Assembly: GCA_016214845.1 (NCBI GenBank)
Contig: JACRMS010000006.1
Span: forward strand, 1-40,308
Length of the DNA stretch: 40,308 bases
Reading direction: 5' to 3'
Source of the DNA: Nitrospirota bacterium
GTDB taxonomy: Bacteria > Nitrospirota > Thermodesulfovibrionia > UBA6902
In this document: one piece after another, positions 16,523-25,920 of the stretch
Position numbering within the stretch: the stretch's first letter is position 1
How the letters are laid out: each line of letters opens with the position of its first letter
The notes under the pieces: generated by a model
Told to the model about the DNA's origin: nothing
What the model saw: only the letters and a program-made list of their open reading frames with translations
Databases searched by the model: none
Program-made: the position numbers and the translations under genes

Positions 16523-16576
16523 AGTTTATGCGGCTTTTCGGAGTAGAATCATTTTACTGCCTAAAGGAGGAAAGAC

Positions 16577-17830
16577 ATGGCAGAGAAGAAAAAGGTATTA
16601 GTAATCGGAGGAGGCTTCAGCGGACTCACTGCTGCGGTTGAGGCTGCCGAGGCGGGTTTTGAAGCGGTCATCGTGGAGAAGACACCGTTTCTTGGCGGGC
16701 GAGTGACCCAACTGAACAAATATTTCCCGAAACTGTGTCCTCCCAACTGCGGGCTTGAGATAAACTTCAAGAGGATCAAAAACAATTCGGACATAACTTT
16801 CTACACCCTTGCCGAGGTCGAAAAGATTTCCGGACGGGAAGGCAGTTACGATGTAACCATTAAGGTCAGTCCGCGCTTTGTAAACGACAAGTGCACAGGA
16901 TGCAATGCCTGCTATGAGGCGTGCCCTGTTGAGATGCCAAATGAATTCAATTTCGGCATGGACAAAACAAAGGTCGCCTACATTACGCACAATCAGGCGT
17001 TCCCTTTTAAATATGTCGTTGACGCCAAACATTGCAAAGGCGCTTCCTGCGCAAAATGCGTTGAGGCCTGCAAATACGACGCTATTCATCTCGACATGAA
17101 ACCTGAGACAGTGACCCTGAACGTAGGCTCGGTTGTTCTTGCTGCGGGCTGGGATTCATACGACGTGTCAAAGCTGGATATACTCGGCGGCGGCAAGATC
17201 AAAAATGTGGTCACGAACATGCAGATGGAAAGGCTTGCGTCGCCCAATGGCCCGACAGGAGGCAAGATACTCAGGCCGTCCGACGGCAAGGAAGTAAAGA
17301 ATATCGCTTTTGTTCAGTGCGCGGGCAGCAGGGACGAAAACCACCTGCCTTACTGTTCATACATTTGCTGTATGGCGTCCCTGAAACAGGCCACTTATTT
17401 AAGGGAGCAATACACTGATTCAAAGGTGAGGATATTTTACATAGACATCAGGACGCCCGGCAGATATGAGCAGTTCTACTGGAAGGTCAAGGAAGATCCC
17501 AACATAACGCTCACAAAGGGCAAGGTCGCAAAGCTTACTGAAGACCCGGCGACCGGCGATGTCATTTTGACGGCTGAAGACGTACAGGCCGGGAAAAAGA
17601 TCACTGAAAAATATGATATGGTTGTGCTTGCTGTCGGTATGGTGCCGTCAACAAAGGCCTCAAAGATACCCGGCGAGATTTCATACACAGATGATGGTTT
17701 TGTAGTTGCCGCTACACTAAAGAAGGGCATATACGCTGTGGGGACCATGAAGAGCCCTGTTGACGTTTCAAAGTCAGTCCAGGATGCCACTGGTACCGCA
17801 ATCAAAACCATTCAGAGCGCGAGGAGGTAG
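16577..17830 (+). CDS. qmoA: Quinone-interacting oxidoreductase complex subunit QmoA
   Basis: A 417-residue HdrA-like flavoprotein of the QmoABC complex that links the menaquinone pool to APS reductase. The FAD motif VLVIGGGFSGLTAAVEA begins at residue 7. GGRVTQLNKYFPKLCPPNCG follows, then ferredoxin-type clusters CTGCNACYEACP and CAKCVEACKYD. QCAGSRDENHLPYCSYICCM is the HdrA-type cysteine region. AAAGGAGG supports the start. It ends 6 bases before qmoB. HdrA subunits of methanogens are the nearest alternative family, but the small size and the qmoB and qmoC neighbours settle the call. Confidence 0.95.
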   Translation: MAEKKKVLVIGGGFSGLTAAVEAAEAGFEAVIVEKTPFLGGRVTQLNKYFPKLCPPNCGLEINFKRIKNNSDITFYTLAEVEKISGREGSYDVTIKVSPRFVNDKCTGCNACYEACPVEMPNEFNFGMDKTKVAYITHNQAFPFKYVVDAKHCKGASCAKCVEACKYDAIHLDMKPETVTLNVGSVVLAAGWDSYDVSKLDILGGGKIKNVVTNMQMERLASPNGPTGGKILRPSDGKEVKNIAFVQCAGSRDENHLPYCSYICCMASLKQATYLREQYTDSKVRIFYIDIRTPGRYEQFYWKVKEDPNITLTKGKVAKLTEDPATGDVILTAEDVQAGKKITEKYDMVVLAVGMVPSTKASKIPGEISYTDDGFVVAATLKKGIYAVGTMKSPVDVSKSVQDATGTAIKTIQSARR

Positions 17831-17836
17831 AGATAA

Positions 17837-20062
17837 ATGGAAAAGAAGTTCGGGGTATATTTCTGTAAAGGCTGCGGCATCGGTGAATCCATAAATTTCG
17901 AAAAATTAAAACCAAGGGTTTCTGGAAAGGGCAAGGTCCCTATTGATATCATTAAAGAGCATCCGGTGTTGTGCAGTCCTGAAGGGCTTGAGCTTATAAA
18001 AAATGACATAGCAGCGGGTACAAATACGCTAATCATCGGCGCGTGTTCGCCGAGAGTAAAATATGAGGAGTTTGATTTCCCCGGCATGTTGACCGAGAGG
18101 GTCAATCTGAGGGAATTCGTAGCATGGACTGCGGAGCCAATGAGCGCTGACGCGCAGAGTCTTGCGGATGATTATATGGTAATGGGGATACTTAAGGCGC
18201 AAAAGGGCAACATGCCTGAGCCCAATATCCTTCCAGACCTGAGCAAGACAATACTTGTTATCGGCGGAGGCATGTCCGGATTAACATCAGCGCTTGAAGC
18301 TGCCGAGGCCGGATACCAGGTGGTGCTTGTTGAAAAAGAGGCGGAATTAGGCGGCTGGGGCGCAAAGCTCTACAAGGAAACGCCAAGGCAGTCCCCGTTT
18401 GACAAACTGGAAGAGCCGAGGATCTTTGCAAAGATAAAAGAAGTTGAGTCGCACCCGAATATAAAGGTGTTCAAATCCTCAGTCCTTGAAAAGACTGACG
18501 GGCAGCCCGGCCTTCTTGATGTTACTATCAAGACCAACGGCAACAGCGAAAGTATGAGGGTGGGAGCTGTAATAATGGCTGCCGGATGGAAGCCTTATGA
18601 CGCTTCAAAGCTTGAGTATCTCGGATACGGCAAACCGAACGTCATCACAAACGTCCAGATGGAAGAGATGGCAAAGAAGGGGCAGATAATCCGCCCGTCC
18701 GACGGCAAAGAGGCGAAGAAGGTCGCGTTCATACAGTGCGCGGGTTCAAGGGACGCTAACCACCTCCCGTACTGTTCCTCATTCTGCTGCGCCACGTCCC
18801 TCAAGCAGGCAAAATACGTGAGAGAGAAAAACGGCGACGCGATCGCCATGATCTTTTATAAAGACATCAGGACCCCGGGACAGACCGAGATCTTCTATAA
18901 GAACATGCAGAACGACCCCGGCATAATGCTGACAAAGGCGGAAGTAACGGGCATAAGCGACGCCGGCAACGGCAACCTTTTCGTTGAAGCGGACAACACG
19001 CTCCTTGGAGAAAAGATAAAGGTTGAAGCCGACCTCGTTGTCCTTGCCACCGGCATAGTCCCTGCCACGCGCGCGCCGCAGGAATATCTTGACGGGCTTA
19101 CAGAGGCGCAAAAGAGGGGCGATGCAGCAAAGCAAGAATATCTTGATAAGACATCAAAGCCGGACTTCATATTAAACCTTACATACAGGCAGGGGCCTGA
19201 GCTCCCGTCGCTTGAAGGCGCGTCCGGGTTTGCAGATTCCAACTTTATTTGCTTCCAGTACGAAACAAGAAGGACCGGCATCTACGCGGCAGGCTGTGTA
19301 AGACAGCCCATGACCATGGCGGATGCCGCGGATGACGCGGCCGGAGCGGCGATGAAAGCAATACAGTGCGTTGAACATGTTGCAAAAGGCATTGCTGTCC
19401 ATCCGAGGGCCTGGGACACGACATTCCCTGACCCAATGATGATCAAGTGCACTTCATGTAAGAGATGCACAGAGGAATGCCCGTTCGGCGCAATTGATGA
19501 AGATGAGAAGGGCACACCGTTCTACAGGCTCAACCGATGCAGGCGCTGCGGCACCTGCATGGGCGCGTGTCCTGAAAGGATCGTGTCCTTTAAAGATTTC
19601 AGTGTCGATATAGTCGGCTCAATGATAAAGTCCATTGAAGTGGATGAAGACGAGTTCAGGATCATAGTGTTAGCGTGTGAGAATGACGCTTACCCGGCAT
19701 TGGACAGCGCCGCCATAAAACGCATTCAGATAAACCCCAAGGTCAGGATCATCCCTGTCAGGTGCCTTGGCTCAACCAATCTGGTGTGGGTAACTGATGC
19801 GTTCTCAAAAGGCATTGACGGCCTTATTCTGTTAGGCTGCAAGTACGGCGAGAATTATCAGTGTCATTTTGTTAAAGGCAGCGAACTCGCAAACTACCGC
19901 TTCAGCAAAGTAAAAGAAACTCTCGACAAGCTCCAGCTTGAATCCGACAGGTGCCAGCTCTTACAGATCTCAATATCCGAGTATGACACCCTGCCCAAGC
20001 TGATCAATGACTTTGTTGAAAGGGTAGAAGAGATAGGACCAAATCCGTTTAAAGAATTTTAA
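17837..20062 (+). CDS. qmoB: Quinone-interacting oxidoreductase complex subunit QmoB
   Basis: A 741-residue HdrA-like subunit with a fused C-terminal MvhD-like domain. A Cys-containing N-terminal segment (FCKGCGIG) is followed by an FAD motif at about residue 140 (ILVIGGGMSGLTSALEA), the HdrA-type QCAGSRDANHLPYCSSFCC region, then CTSCKRCTEECP and CRRCGTCMGACP [4Fe-4S] motifs (about 535-580). The last 150 residues resemble the MvhD hydrogenase delta subunit (LLGCKYGENYQCHF). This is the expected QmoB domain order. GAGGAGG precedes the ATG and overlaps the end of qmoA. An inverted pair of heptamer arrays separates it from qmoC. Confidence 0.95.
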   Translation: MEKKFGVYFCKGCGIGESINFEKLKPRVSGKGKVPIDIIKEHPVLCSPEGLELIKNDIAAGTNTLIIGACSPRVKYEEFDFPGMLTERVNLREFVAWTAEPMSADAQSLADDYMVMGILKAQKGNMPEPNILPDLSKTILVIGGGMSGLTSALEAAEAGYQVVLVEKEAELGGWGAKLYKETPRQSPFDKLEEPRIFAKIKEVESHPNIKVFKSSVLEKTDGQPGLLDVTIKTNGNSESMRVGAVIMAAGWKPYDASKLEYLGYGKPNVITNVQMEEMAKKGQIIRPSDGKEAKKVAFIQCAGSRDANHLPYCSSFCCATSLKQAKYVREKNGDAIAMIFYKDIRTPGQTEIFYKNMQNDPGIMLTKAEVTGISDAGNGNLFVEADNTLLGEKIKVEADLVVLATGIVPATRAPQEYLDGLTEAQKRGDAAKQEYLDKTSKPDFILNLTYRQGPELPSLEGASGFADSNFICFQYETRRTGIYAAGCVRQPMTMADAADDAAGAAMKAIQCVEHVAKGIAVHPRAWDTTFPDPMMIKCTSCKRCTEECPFGAIDEDEKGTPFYRLNRCRRCGTCMGACPERIVSFKDFSVDIVGSMIKSIEVDEDEFRIIVLACENDAYPALDSAAIKRIQINPKVRIIPVRCLGSTNLVWVTDAFSKGIDGLILLGCKYGENYQCHFVKGSELANYRFSKVKETLDKLQLESDRCQLLQISISEYDTLPKLINDFVERVEEIGPNPFKEF

Positions 20063-20066
20063 AGAC

Positions 20067-20133
20067 AGGGGTCAGGGATTGGGGATCAGGGATTGGTTTT
20101 TACTAACCCCTAACCCCTAAGCCCCAATCCCCG
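20067..20133. repeat. Inverted pair of heptamer arrays between qmoB and qmoC
   Basis: Left arm at 20067-20095 has units AGGGGTC, AGGGATT, GGGGATC, AGGGATT. Right arm at 20105-20133 has AACCCCT, AACCCCT, AAGCCCC, AATCCCC, the complementary family. Together they can form a long hairpin within the operon, close to the qmoC ribosome binding site at about 20139. Confidence 0.75.
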
Positions 20134-20150
20134 AATATGGAGGTTAATAG

Positions 20151-21254
20151 ATGGCAGAACAAGTAATTAAGCCTGATTTAAATTTTATAAACGAGGTCAT
20201 AAACGGCGGGGGAGAATCGATGAAGAAGTGCTTCCAGTGCGCGACCTGCACGGTCGTCTGCAACGTGACTCCCGACGACAACCCGTTCCCTCGAAAAGAA
20301 ATGGTGTGGGCGCAGTGGGGCCTGAAAGAAAAGTTCATCGGCAATCCCGATGTCTGGCTTTGCCACCAGTGCAATGACTGCACGGCGTATTGCCCCAGAG
20401 GCGCAAAGCCCGGAGAGGTTTTGGGGGCCATCAGGAAGCAGTCGATAAAACAGTACTCAGCCCCGGCGGCCCTCGTAAATTTTGTGAACAGCAAGGTGTA
20501 TATTCCAATCATGTTCCTGTTGTTAGCGGGCCTTCTTTCCGTGGCCGGCACGTTTGGGATCCATGATGGAGAAATTATTTTTACAAAATTCGCCTCGACA
20601 AAGTTTCTTCAAATTGTCTTCACACCCGTATTGCTTTTCGGCATTGCGGTCGGCGTTTTGGGAGTGAGGAAGTTCTGGGCTGATATGAAAGCAGCGACTG
20701 GGGTGAGATCAGGCGACCTGAAGGGCAGTGTCATGGAAACTGCAAAGGAAATCCTCAGCCATAAAAAGTTTACCATGTGCGATGTGAATGCCGACAGGTT
20801 CATCGCGCACTTCCTGGTGTTCTACAGCTTCATCGCCCTGGGCATAGCAACAGCTTTGGGGGTCCTTTATATCGATATCCTTCACATGGAGTCTCCATTC
20901 AGGCTTGGCTATGGCACACCCGTTAAACTCTTCGGATTCATTGGCGCAGCCGGACTTTTTACCGGAGCTCTCCTGATGATAAACAACAGGTTTAAGCACT
21001 CGGCAAAGCTCGGTCTCGGCAGCTATTTCGACTGGCTCCTGATAACAATTGTTACGGTCATCATGGCGTCAGGCATCCTCGCGTGGATAACAAGGCTTGC
21101 GGGTGTTGCGCCTGTGGCTTATTCGATTTACTTTATTCATCTTGTTTTTGTGCTGTCACTTTTCCTGTACCTTCCATTTTCAAAGCTCGGCCACCTGTTT
21201 TACAGATCGGCGGCAATATGCTTCATGAAATATTCGGGAAGAGAGAGAAAATAA
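20151..21254 (+). CDS. qmoC: Quinone-interacting oxidoreductase complex subunit QmoC
   Basis: A 367-residue fusion of an HdrC-like iron-sulfur domain with an HdrE/NarI-like heme b membrane domain, the membrane anchor and quinol site of Qmo. CFQCATCTVVCNVTP and CHQCNDCTAYCPRG in the first 90 residues bind two [4Fe-4S] clusters. About five or six membrane helices follow from residue 115 onward (IPIMFLLLAGLLSVAG, FLVFYSFIALGIATALGVLY, WLLITIVTVIMASGILAWIT, YFIHLVFVLSLFLYLPF), with His residues suited to heme ligation. GGAGG is 8 bases from the ATG. Confidence 0.95.
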   Translation: MAEQVIKPDLNFINEVINGGGESMKKCFQCATCTVVCNVTPDDNPFPRKEMVWAQWGLKEKFIGNPDVWLCHQCNDCTAYCPRGAKPGEVLGAIRKQSIKQYSAPAALVNFVNSKVYIPIMFLLLAGLLSVAGTFGIHDGEIIFTKFASTKFLQIVFTPVLLFGIAVGVLGVRKFWADMKAATGVRSGDLKGSVMETAKEILSHKKFTMCDVNADRFIAHFLVFYSFIALGIATALGVLYIDILHMESPFRLGYGTPVKLFGFIGAAGLFTGALLMINNRFKHSAKLGLGSYFDWLLITIVTVIMASGILAWITRLAGVAPVAYSIYFIHLVFVLSLFLYLPFSKLGHLFYRSAAICFMKYSGRERK

Positions 21255-21330
21255 AGCAGGCAGTCAGAGGCATGACATTGCCATTAATAATAAATATTAA
21301 ATCTCAAACTTATTAAAAGGAGGTAACGAT

Positions 21331-23403
21331 ATGAGCAGTACAATTTTGTTTGCGCTTTTTTGCGGTGCACTGGGCGTTATATACGCTATTGCAACAGCAG
21401 TCTGGGTATCAAAGCAGGACGCGGGAAATGCCAAGATGCAGGAGATTTCCAATGCGGTCAAAGAGGGCGCATACGCGTTTCTTGCACGTGAGTATAAAAC
21501 AGTAGCGATAGTTGCGGTGGTTCTGGTTGTAGCTATCGTAGCGATGAAGCTTGGTGTCTGGACGGCCATGGGCTTTATCATCGGCACAGTCGGTTCCGCA
21601 CTCGCCGGTTTCGTAGGAATGTGGGTTACTGTAAGAGCAAACGTACGTACAACAGCGGCTGCAAGCAGGGGGCTTCAGGCTGCGCTCGGCCTTGCCTTCA
21701 AGGGCGGATCGGTTACCGGCGTTATGGTCGTCGGTCTTGGAATCATAGGCCTTGCAGGTTTTTATTTTATAGCAAAACAGTCAGCCCCTGATCAGGCATT
21801 CCATGCACTGATCGGTCTCGGCTTCGGGTGCTCATTGATGAGCGTGTTTGCCCGTATCGCAGGAGGTATTTATACAAAGGCTGCTGACGTAGGAGCTGAC
21901 CTTGTTGGAAAAGTTGAAGCAGGAATTCCTGAGGATGATCCCCGAAACCCTGCAGTTATTGCTGATAACGTTGGCGACAACGTAGGCGACTGCGCAGGCA
22001 TGGCAGCAGACCTTTATGAAACATACACGGTTACGCTTGTTGCAGCGATGCTGCTTGCAAAGACTGTATTTGGCGCGGCAAGCCCATGGGTTGAATTCCC
22101 GATGATGTTAGGCGGAATATCTATCATCGCCTCTATTATCGGAACATTTGCCGTAAGACTCGGCAAGAGCCAGTATATAATGGGCGCCCTCTATAAGGGG
22201 CTTGCTGTTGCAGGTGTTCTTGCGGCAGTAGCATTTTATGTTGTGACTGGCAAATTTCTCGAAGGCCTTGATGCTGCATCGATAGCCGCGCATCCTTCAT
22301 TTACACAGATGAACGTTTTTCTTATGTCACTTATCGGCCTCGCATTGACCGGCCTGATCGTTGGCATAACCGAATACTTCACTGCTAAAGAGTATGGTCC
22401 CGTGCAGCACATTGCAAAGGCCAGCTTGACCGGCCACGGCACAAACGTGATCGCCGGCCTTGCAGTCAGCATGAAGTCAACCGCGGCTCCGGTTATCGTT
22501 ATCGTTGCTTCAATCCTTGGCGCTTATTCATTAGGCGGAGGGTTTGCAGGAGATTTAACGGGCGGCCTTTTCGCTATCGCACTGTCAGCGGTTTCGATGC
22601 TTTCAATGACAGGAATCGTAGTTGCAATCGACTCATACGGACCGATCACTGACAACGCAGGCGGTATCGCGGAGATGTCAGGACTGCCTGAAGAGATCCG
22701 TAACATCACAGACCCGCTGGATGCAGTCGGAAACACAACAAAGGCTGTTACAAAGGGTTATGCTATCGGATCAGCAGGACTTGCGGCCCTTGTTCTTTTC
22801 GCAGAATACTCCAGGTCGTTCTCCACACCCATTCTGTTTGACCTTTCAAACCCGATGGTTCTTGCAGGTCTTTTCATAGGCGGTCTGCTCCCCTATTATT
22901 TCGGCTCACTCCTGATGGAGGCCGTTGGAAAGGCAGCAGGCAGCATTGTTGAAGAAGTCAGAAGACAGTTCAGAGAGATCCCAGGCATCATGGAATACAA
23001 GGCAAAGCCGGAATACGGCAAGTGCGTTGACATCGTCACAAAAGGCGCTATCAAGCAGATGATGGTCCCTGCACTTATCCCGGTAGTTGTTCCTATCGCA
23101 GTTGGTCTTCTCCTCGGCAGAGAGGCACTCGGCGGAGTTCTTATCGGAAGTATCCTGACCGGACTCTTCCAGGCCATTGCCATGACAAGCGGCGGCGGCG
23201 CCTGGGACAACGCAAAGAAATCCTTTGAAGACGGCGTTACCGACGACAAAGGCGTATTACACAAGAAGGGCAGTGATGGACACAAGGCCTCTGTAACCGG
23301 CGACACAGTCGGCGATCCTTACAAAGATACAGCAGGTCCCGCGATCAATCCGATGATCAAGGTCATCAACATCGTCGCGCTGCTTATCGTTCCGTTAATT
23401 TAA
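21331..23403 (+). CDS. hppA: Membrane-bound proton-translocating pyrophosphatase
   Basis: A 690-residue integral membrane pump that couples PPi hydrolysis to ion export. Signatures: [20 protein letters not shown] and [19 protein letters not shown] form the PPi and Mg site; [10 protein letters not shown] and KKSFEDG are later conserved loops; about 16 hydrophobic helices are visible. GNTTKA (Lys471) has Lys where K-dependent enzymes have Ala, which marks the K-independent, H+-pumping class. AAAAGGAGG supports the start. The gene follows qmoC by 76 bases and would use the PPi made by Sat, conserving energy otherwise lost. A strong terminator follows. Confidence 0.97.
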   Translation: MSSTILFALFCGALGVIYAIATAVWVSKQDAGNAKMQEISNAVKEGAYAFLAREYKTVAIVAVVLVVAIVAMKLGVWTAMGFIIGTVGSALAGFVGMWVTVRANVRTTAAASRGLQAALGLAFKGGSVTGVMVVGLGIIGLAGFYFIAKQSAPDQAFHALIGLGFGCSLMSVFARIAGGIYTKAADVGADLVGKVEAGIPEDDPRNPAVIADNVGDNVGDCAGMAADLYETYTVTLVAAMLLAKTVFGAASPWVEFPMMLGGISIIASIIGTFAVRLGKSQYIMGALYKGLAVAGVLAAVAFYVVTGKFLEGLDAASIAAHPSFTQMNVFLMSLIGLALTGLIVGITEYFTAKEYGPVQHIAKASLTGHGTNVIAGLAVSMKSTAAPVIVIVASILGAYSLGGGFAGDLTGGLFAIALSAVSMLSMTGIVVAIDSYGPITDNAGGIAEMSGLPEEIRNITDPLDAVGNTTKAVTKGYAIGSAGLAALVLFAEYSRSFSTPILFDLSNPMVLAGLFIGGLLPYYFGSLLMEAVGKAAGSIVEEVRRQFREIPGIMEYKAKPEYGKCVDIVTKGAIKQMMVPALIPVVVPIAVGLLLGREALGGVLIGSILTGLFQAIAMTSGGGAWDNAKKSFEDGVTDDKGVLHKKGSDGHKASVTGDTVGDPYKDTAGPAINPMIKVINIVALLIVPLI

Positions 23404-23411
23404 ATCCGTAA

Positions 23412-23432
23412 GGGCGGGTTTAAAACCCGCCC
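23412..23432. repeat. GC-rich palindrome after hppA
   Basis: GGGCGGGTTT and AAACCCGCCC are perfect 10-bp arms, with no T-run. Same family as the hairpin at 1458; a related one lies in a gene at 28678. Confidence 0.7.
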
Positions 23433-23515
23433 CTGCATATTGGCTAAAATTCTCTCTTCAATGGGAGGAGGGATAGGGCGAGGGAATACCCCGCCCCACA
23501 TATGTAATGACTGAA

Positions 23516-23547
23516 GGGCTGTCCCGAGAGGGACAGTCCTTTTTTTT
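23516..23547 (+). terminator. Intrinsic terminator of the sulfate-reduction operon
   Basis: GGGCTGTCCC and GGGACAGTCC form a 10-bp stem (with one G-T) around GAGA, followed by eight T. This is the strongest terminator in the window and ends the qmo-hppA transcript. Confidence 0.88.
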
Positions 23548-23552
23548 AATTC

Positions 23553-23706
23553 TAATTAGAGTCTGTCCATAAATTACTGTTTTCTATTTTCGTCATGCCC
23601 GAAGTCAGTAATCGGGCATCCAGAACTTATTAAAATACTGGATTCCCGCTCGACAGACTGCGGGAATGACAGTTCAATGTTTTAGTTTATGGACAGACTC
23701 TAATTA
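23553..23706. mobile_element. 154-bp MITE-like element, copy 2
   Basis: Same length and internal structure as the copy at 6196-6349, with perfect 21-bp terminal inverted repeats (23553-23573 and 23686-23706). Internal hairpins are the same GCCCGA/TCGGGC and TTCCCGC/GCGGGAA pairs. It lies in the convergent gap between hppA and pilT. The perfect inverted repeats suggest it is the younger or less decayed copy. Confidence 0.82.
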
Positions 23707-23708
23707 AA

Positions 23709-23770
23709 AGTAACGAGTGACGGGAAACCGGCTGAACTTTTATTTACCCGTCACCCGTTACTCGTTACTT
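23709..23770. repeat. Inverted heptamer repeat after pilT
   Basis: AGTAACGAGTGACGGG at 23709-23724 is matched in inverse by tandem heptamers ACCCGTC, ACCCGTT, ACTCGTT, ACTTATC at about 23745-23772. The hairpin abuts the pilT stop codon and could act as its terminator. Confidence 0.65.
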
Positions 23771-23772
23771 AT

Positions 23773-24864
23773 CTAAAACGAGCACGTGACTAATTGTTTT
23801 CTTTCAGAGGCGTTTAAGAGTTCTTCAAAGGGCTTTTTATCATTTGCCTTTAAATAAGCATCTTCAGCGGAGATCTTGTTCTGTTTGAGGAGGTCCATGA
23901 GTACCTGGTCCATAAGCTGCATTCCCTGACCTCTTCCCGCCTGAATCAAAGATGGAAGCTGATAAGTCTTGTTCTCACGTATCAGATTTGCGACGGCAAA
24001 GTTGCAAAACAGTATCTCGATAGCAGCCAGCCGCCCTATCTTATCGACCCGTTTCAGTAATTCCTGGCTGATAATCCCTTTCAATGACCCCGACAACATG
24101 GTCCGGATCTGGGATTGCTGCTTTGCCGGAAAGGCGTCAATTATTCTGTCAACGGTCTTGGCCGCGGAATTTGTGTGAAGGGTCGCAAAGACAAGATGCC
24201 CCGTCTCCGCAGCCGTTATCGCGAGCTCTATTGTCTCAAGGTCGCGCATTTCGCCGATCAGGATCAGGTCAGGGTCTTCTCTCAGCGCCGACCTCAGGGC
24301 GTTGGCAAAGGATCTTGTGTGACTGCCGACCTCTCTCTGGTTGACAATGCACTTTTTGTCTTTGTGTATAAATTCAATAGGGTCTTCAATGGAAATAATA
24401 TGCAGTTTCTTATTGCTGTTTATGTGGTCGATAATTGTAGCGATAGTGGTAGATTTTCCGCTCCCTGTCGGCCCTGTTACAAGAACGAGCCCCTTGTTCA
24501 GATTTGTAAATCTTAATATCTGCAGCGGCAATCCCAGGTCATACAGCGTGGGTATGCTTGTAGGTATGGTCCTGAATGCGGCGCCTATGCCCTGCCTGTG
24601 GTAAAAATAATTCACGCGGAATCTTGAGACCTCCGGGATCTCATATGCGAAATCCAGTTCTTTGTTTTCGATGAAGATGTCTTGCTGCTCTTCGGTCAGT
24701 ATTTCAAAGAGGAGGGTTTTTAAAGTATCGTTTGTGACCTGTTCGAAAGGTGTCTCTATGAGGTCGCCGTATTTCCTTATCGTTGCCCTGGCCCCGGCGC
24801 TCAAATGCAGATCGCTTGCGCTGTTTTCAACCAGGTGCCGCAAATAAATATCAATTCCAGCCAC
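23773..24864 (-). CDS. pilT: Type IV pilus retraction ATPase PilT
   Basis: A 363-residue hexameric secretion ATPase that depolymerises type IV pili for twitching motility. SASDLHLSAG near the N-terminus is the PilT start motif. Walker A is TGPTGSGKSTT (about residue 130); SIEDPIEF is the Asp box; LILIGEMRDLETI is Walker B; ATLHTNSAAKTVDRIIDAFP is the His box. Start is a GTG with GGGAGG four bases upstream. It ends in ASERKQLVTCSF, without the usual long tail. No other pilus gene is nearby. PilU is a possible alternative paralogue. Confidence 0.92.
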   Translation of the reverse strand: MAGIDIYLRHLVENSASDLHLSAGARATIRKYGDLIETPFEQVTNDTLKTLLFEILTEEQQDIFIENKELDFAYEIPEVSRFRVNYFYHRQGIGAAFRTIPTSIPTLYDLGLPLQILRFTNLNKGLVLVTGPTGSGKSTTIATIIDHINSNKKLHIISIEDPIEFIHKDKKCIVNQREVGSHTRSFANALRSALREDPDLILIGEMRDLETIELAITAAETGHLVFATLHTNSAAKTVDRIIDAFPAKQQSQIRTMLSGSLKGIISQELLKRVDKIGRLAAIEILFCNFAVANLIRENKTYQLPSLIQAGRGQGMQLMDQVLMDLLKQNKISAEDAYLKANDKKPFEELLNASERKQLVTCSF

Positions 24865-25061
24865 GTTCCCTCCCGTGAAAAAGGTAACTCACCTTTCCAT
24901 GAGCATATTTAACCATGTGCATTTACTATCGGGTAAATCATGAAAAACCTTTACATTTCCTGATCACTTCTTCTCCTCTTTGGATGTGCGCAGGGATTTT
25001 TTGTGGTACAATTTTTGTGACGAATCAAGATTTGAAAACGTTTATCCGATAAAATGAGAAT

Positions 25062-25829
25062 ATGGACGTGGCGTACTGGAACCAGGTAGCCGAGAATTAC
25101 GACAAAGAGATATTCAGCGTCCTTGCGCACGACGAGGGCAATCTCATCATCAGCCGCATTCAAGAGCTGGCGTCATACAGAAAGACCGCATCAGACCTTG
25201 GGTGCGGGATCGGCAAGTTCCTCCCGATACTCTCTGACAGTTTCAGGCATGTGAACGCTTACGACATTTCAGACAAATGCCTGGAGCAGGCCCGCGTAAA
25301 TTGTGAAGGGCTTTCAAACGTTGACTATATCAAAGCCGATCTGTCAAAACAAAGGTCCAAAATGCCGGAAGTCGATCTCATCCTGTGCGTGAATGCCGTT
25401 ATCATGCCGTCAATATCGCAGCGCGCCCGGTTCTTCAGTTCGATCAGCAGCCATCTCAATCCCGGCGGCCACCTGATACTTGTTGTCCCTTCATTTGAAT
25501 CCGCGATCTATTCAAACATCCGCCAGGTCGAATGGAACAAGCGCAAGGGGCTCAGCGCCGGAGCGGCAGTCATGGCAGTATGGAACAGCAATAACAAACA
25601 AAAGGCCTCACACCTTCAGCGCGGGATAGTCAATATCGATCATGTGCCGACCAAACATTACCTGAAAGAAGAACTGCACGCCGTAATCCAGGACCTCGAC
25701 TTTGACATACAGGAGATCATAAAGATCGAGTACGACTGGGAAACCGAATTCAGCAATCCGCCGCGCTGGCTGAAAGACCCGTTCCCATGGGACTGGCTGG
25801 TCACCGCTCGCAAGCGCGGGAATAAATAA
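25062..25829 (+). CDS. Class I SAM-dependent methyltransferase
   Basis: A 255-residue methyltransferase of unknown substrate. ASDLGCGIGKFLPIL (about residue 45) is the SAM-binding motif I; NAYDISDKCLEQAR is motif II; SHLNPGGHLILVVPSFESA is the post-core motif. The C-terminal 90 residues, with SHLQRGIVNIDHVPTKHYLKEEL and the final DPFPWDWLV, do not match a family I can name. No ribosome binding site is visible. It is divergent from pilT, 197 bases away. Confidence 0.8.
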   Translation: MDVAYWNQVAENYDKEIFSVLAHDEGNLIISRIQELASYRKTASDLGCGIGKFLPILSDSFRHVNAYDISDKCLEQARVNCEGLSNVDYIKADLSKQRSKMPEVDLILCVNAVIMPSISQRARFFSSISSHLNPGGHLILVVPSFESAIYSNIRQVEWNKRKGLSAGAAVMAVWNSNNKQKASHLQRGIVNIDHVPTKHYLKEELHAVIQDLDFDIQEIIKIEYDWETEFSNPPRWLKDPFPWDWLVTARKRGNK

Positions 25830-25920
25830 CAGATAAGTTTTCTATTGCCTTTATATTTTATCCTTCTGTAAAATCATACAACGCCCTTAATCAGAATCAA
25901 TTATCTGTTAGTCATACATA

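Larger units (their letters stand above)
16210..16576. other. Gap between aprA and qmoA holding repeats
   Basis: The 367 bases contain two copies of a 61-base double-hairpin unit and, between them, an AT-rich heptamer array. I found no promoter-like pair and no gene. A GC-rich hairpin (GGGGAGGG...CCCTCCCC, about 16223-16243) followed by TTTTTCTTTC sits just after aprA and could be a terminator or attenuator, so aprBA and qmoABC may be separate transcripts. Confidence 0.55.

Noticed and set aside
24115-24516. Plus-strand frame of 133 codons opposite pilT
   Set aside because: Antisense to the conserved PilT Walker region.
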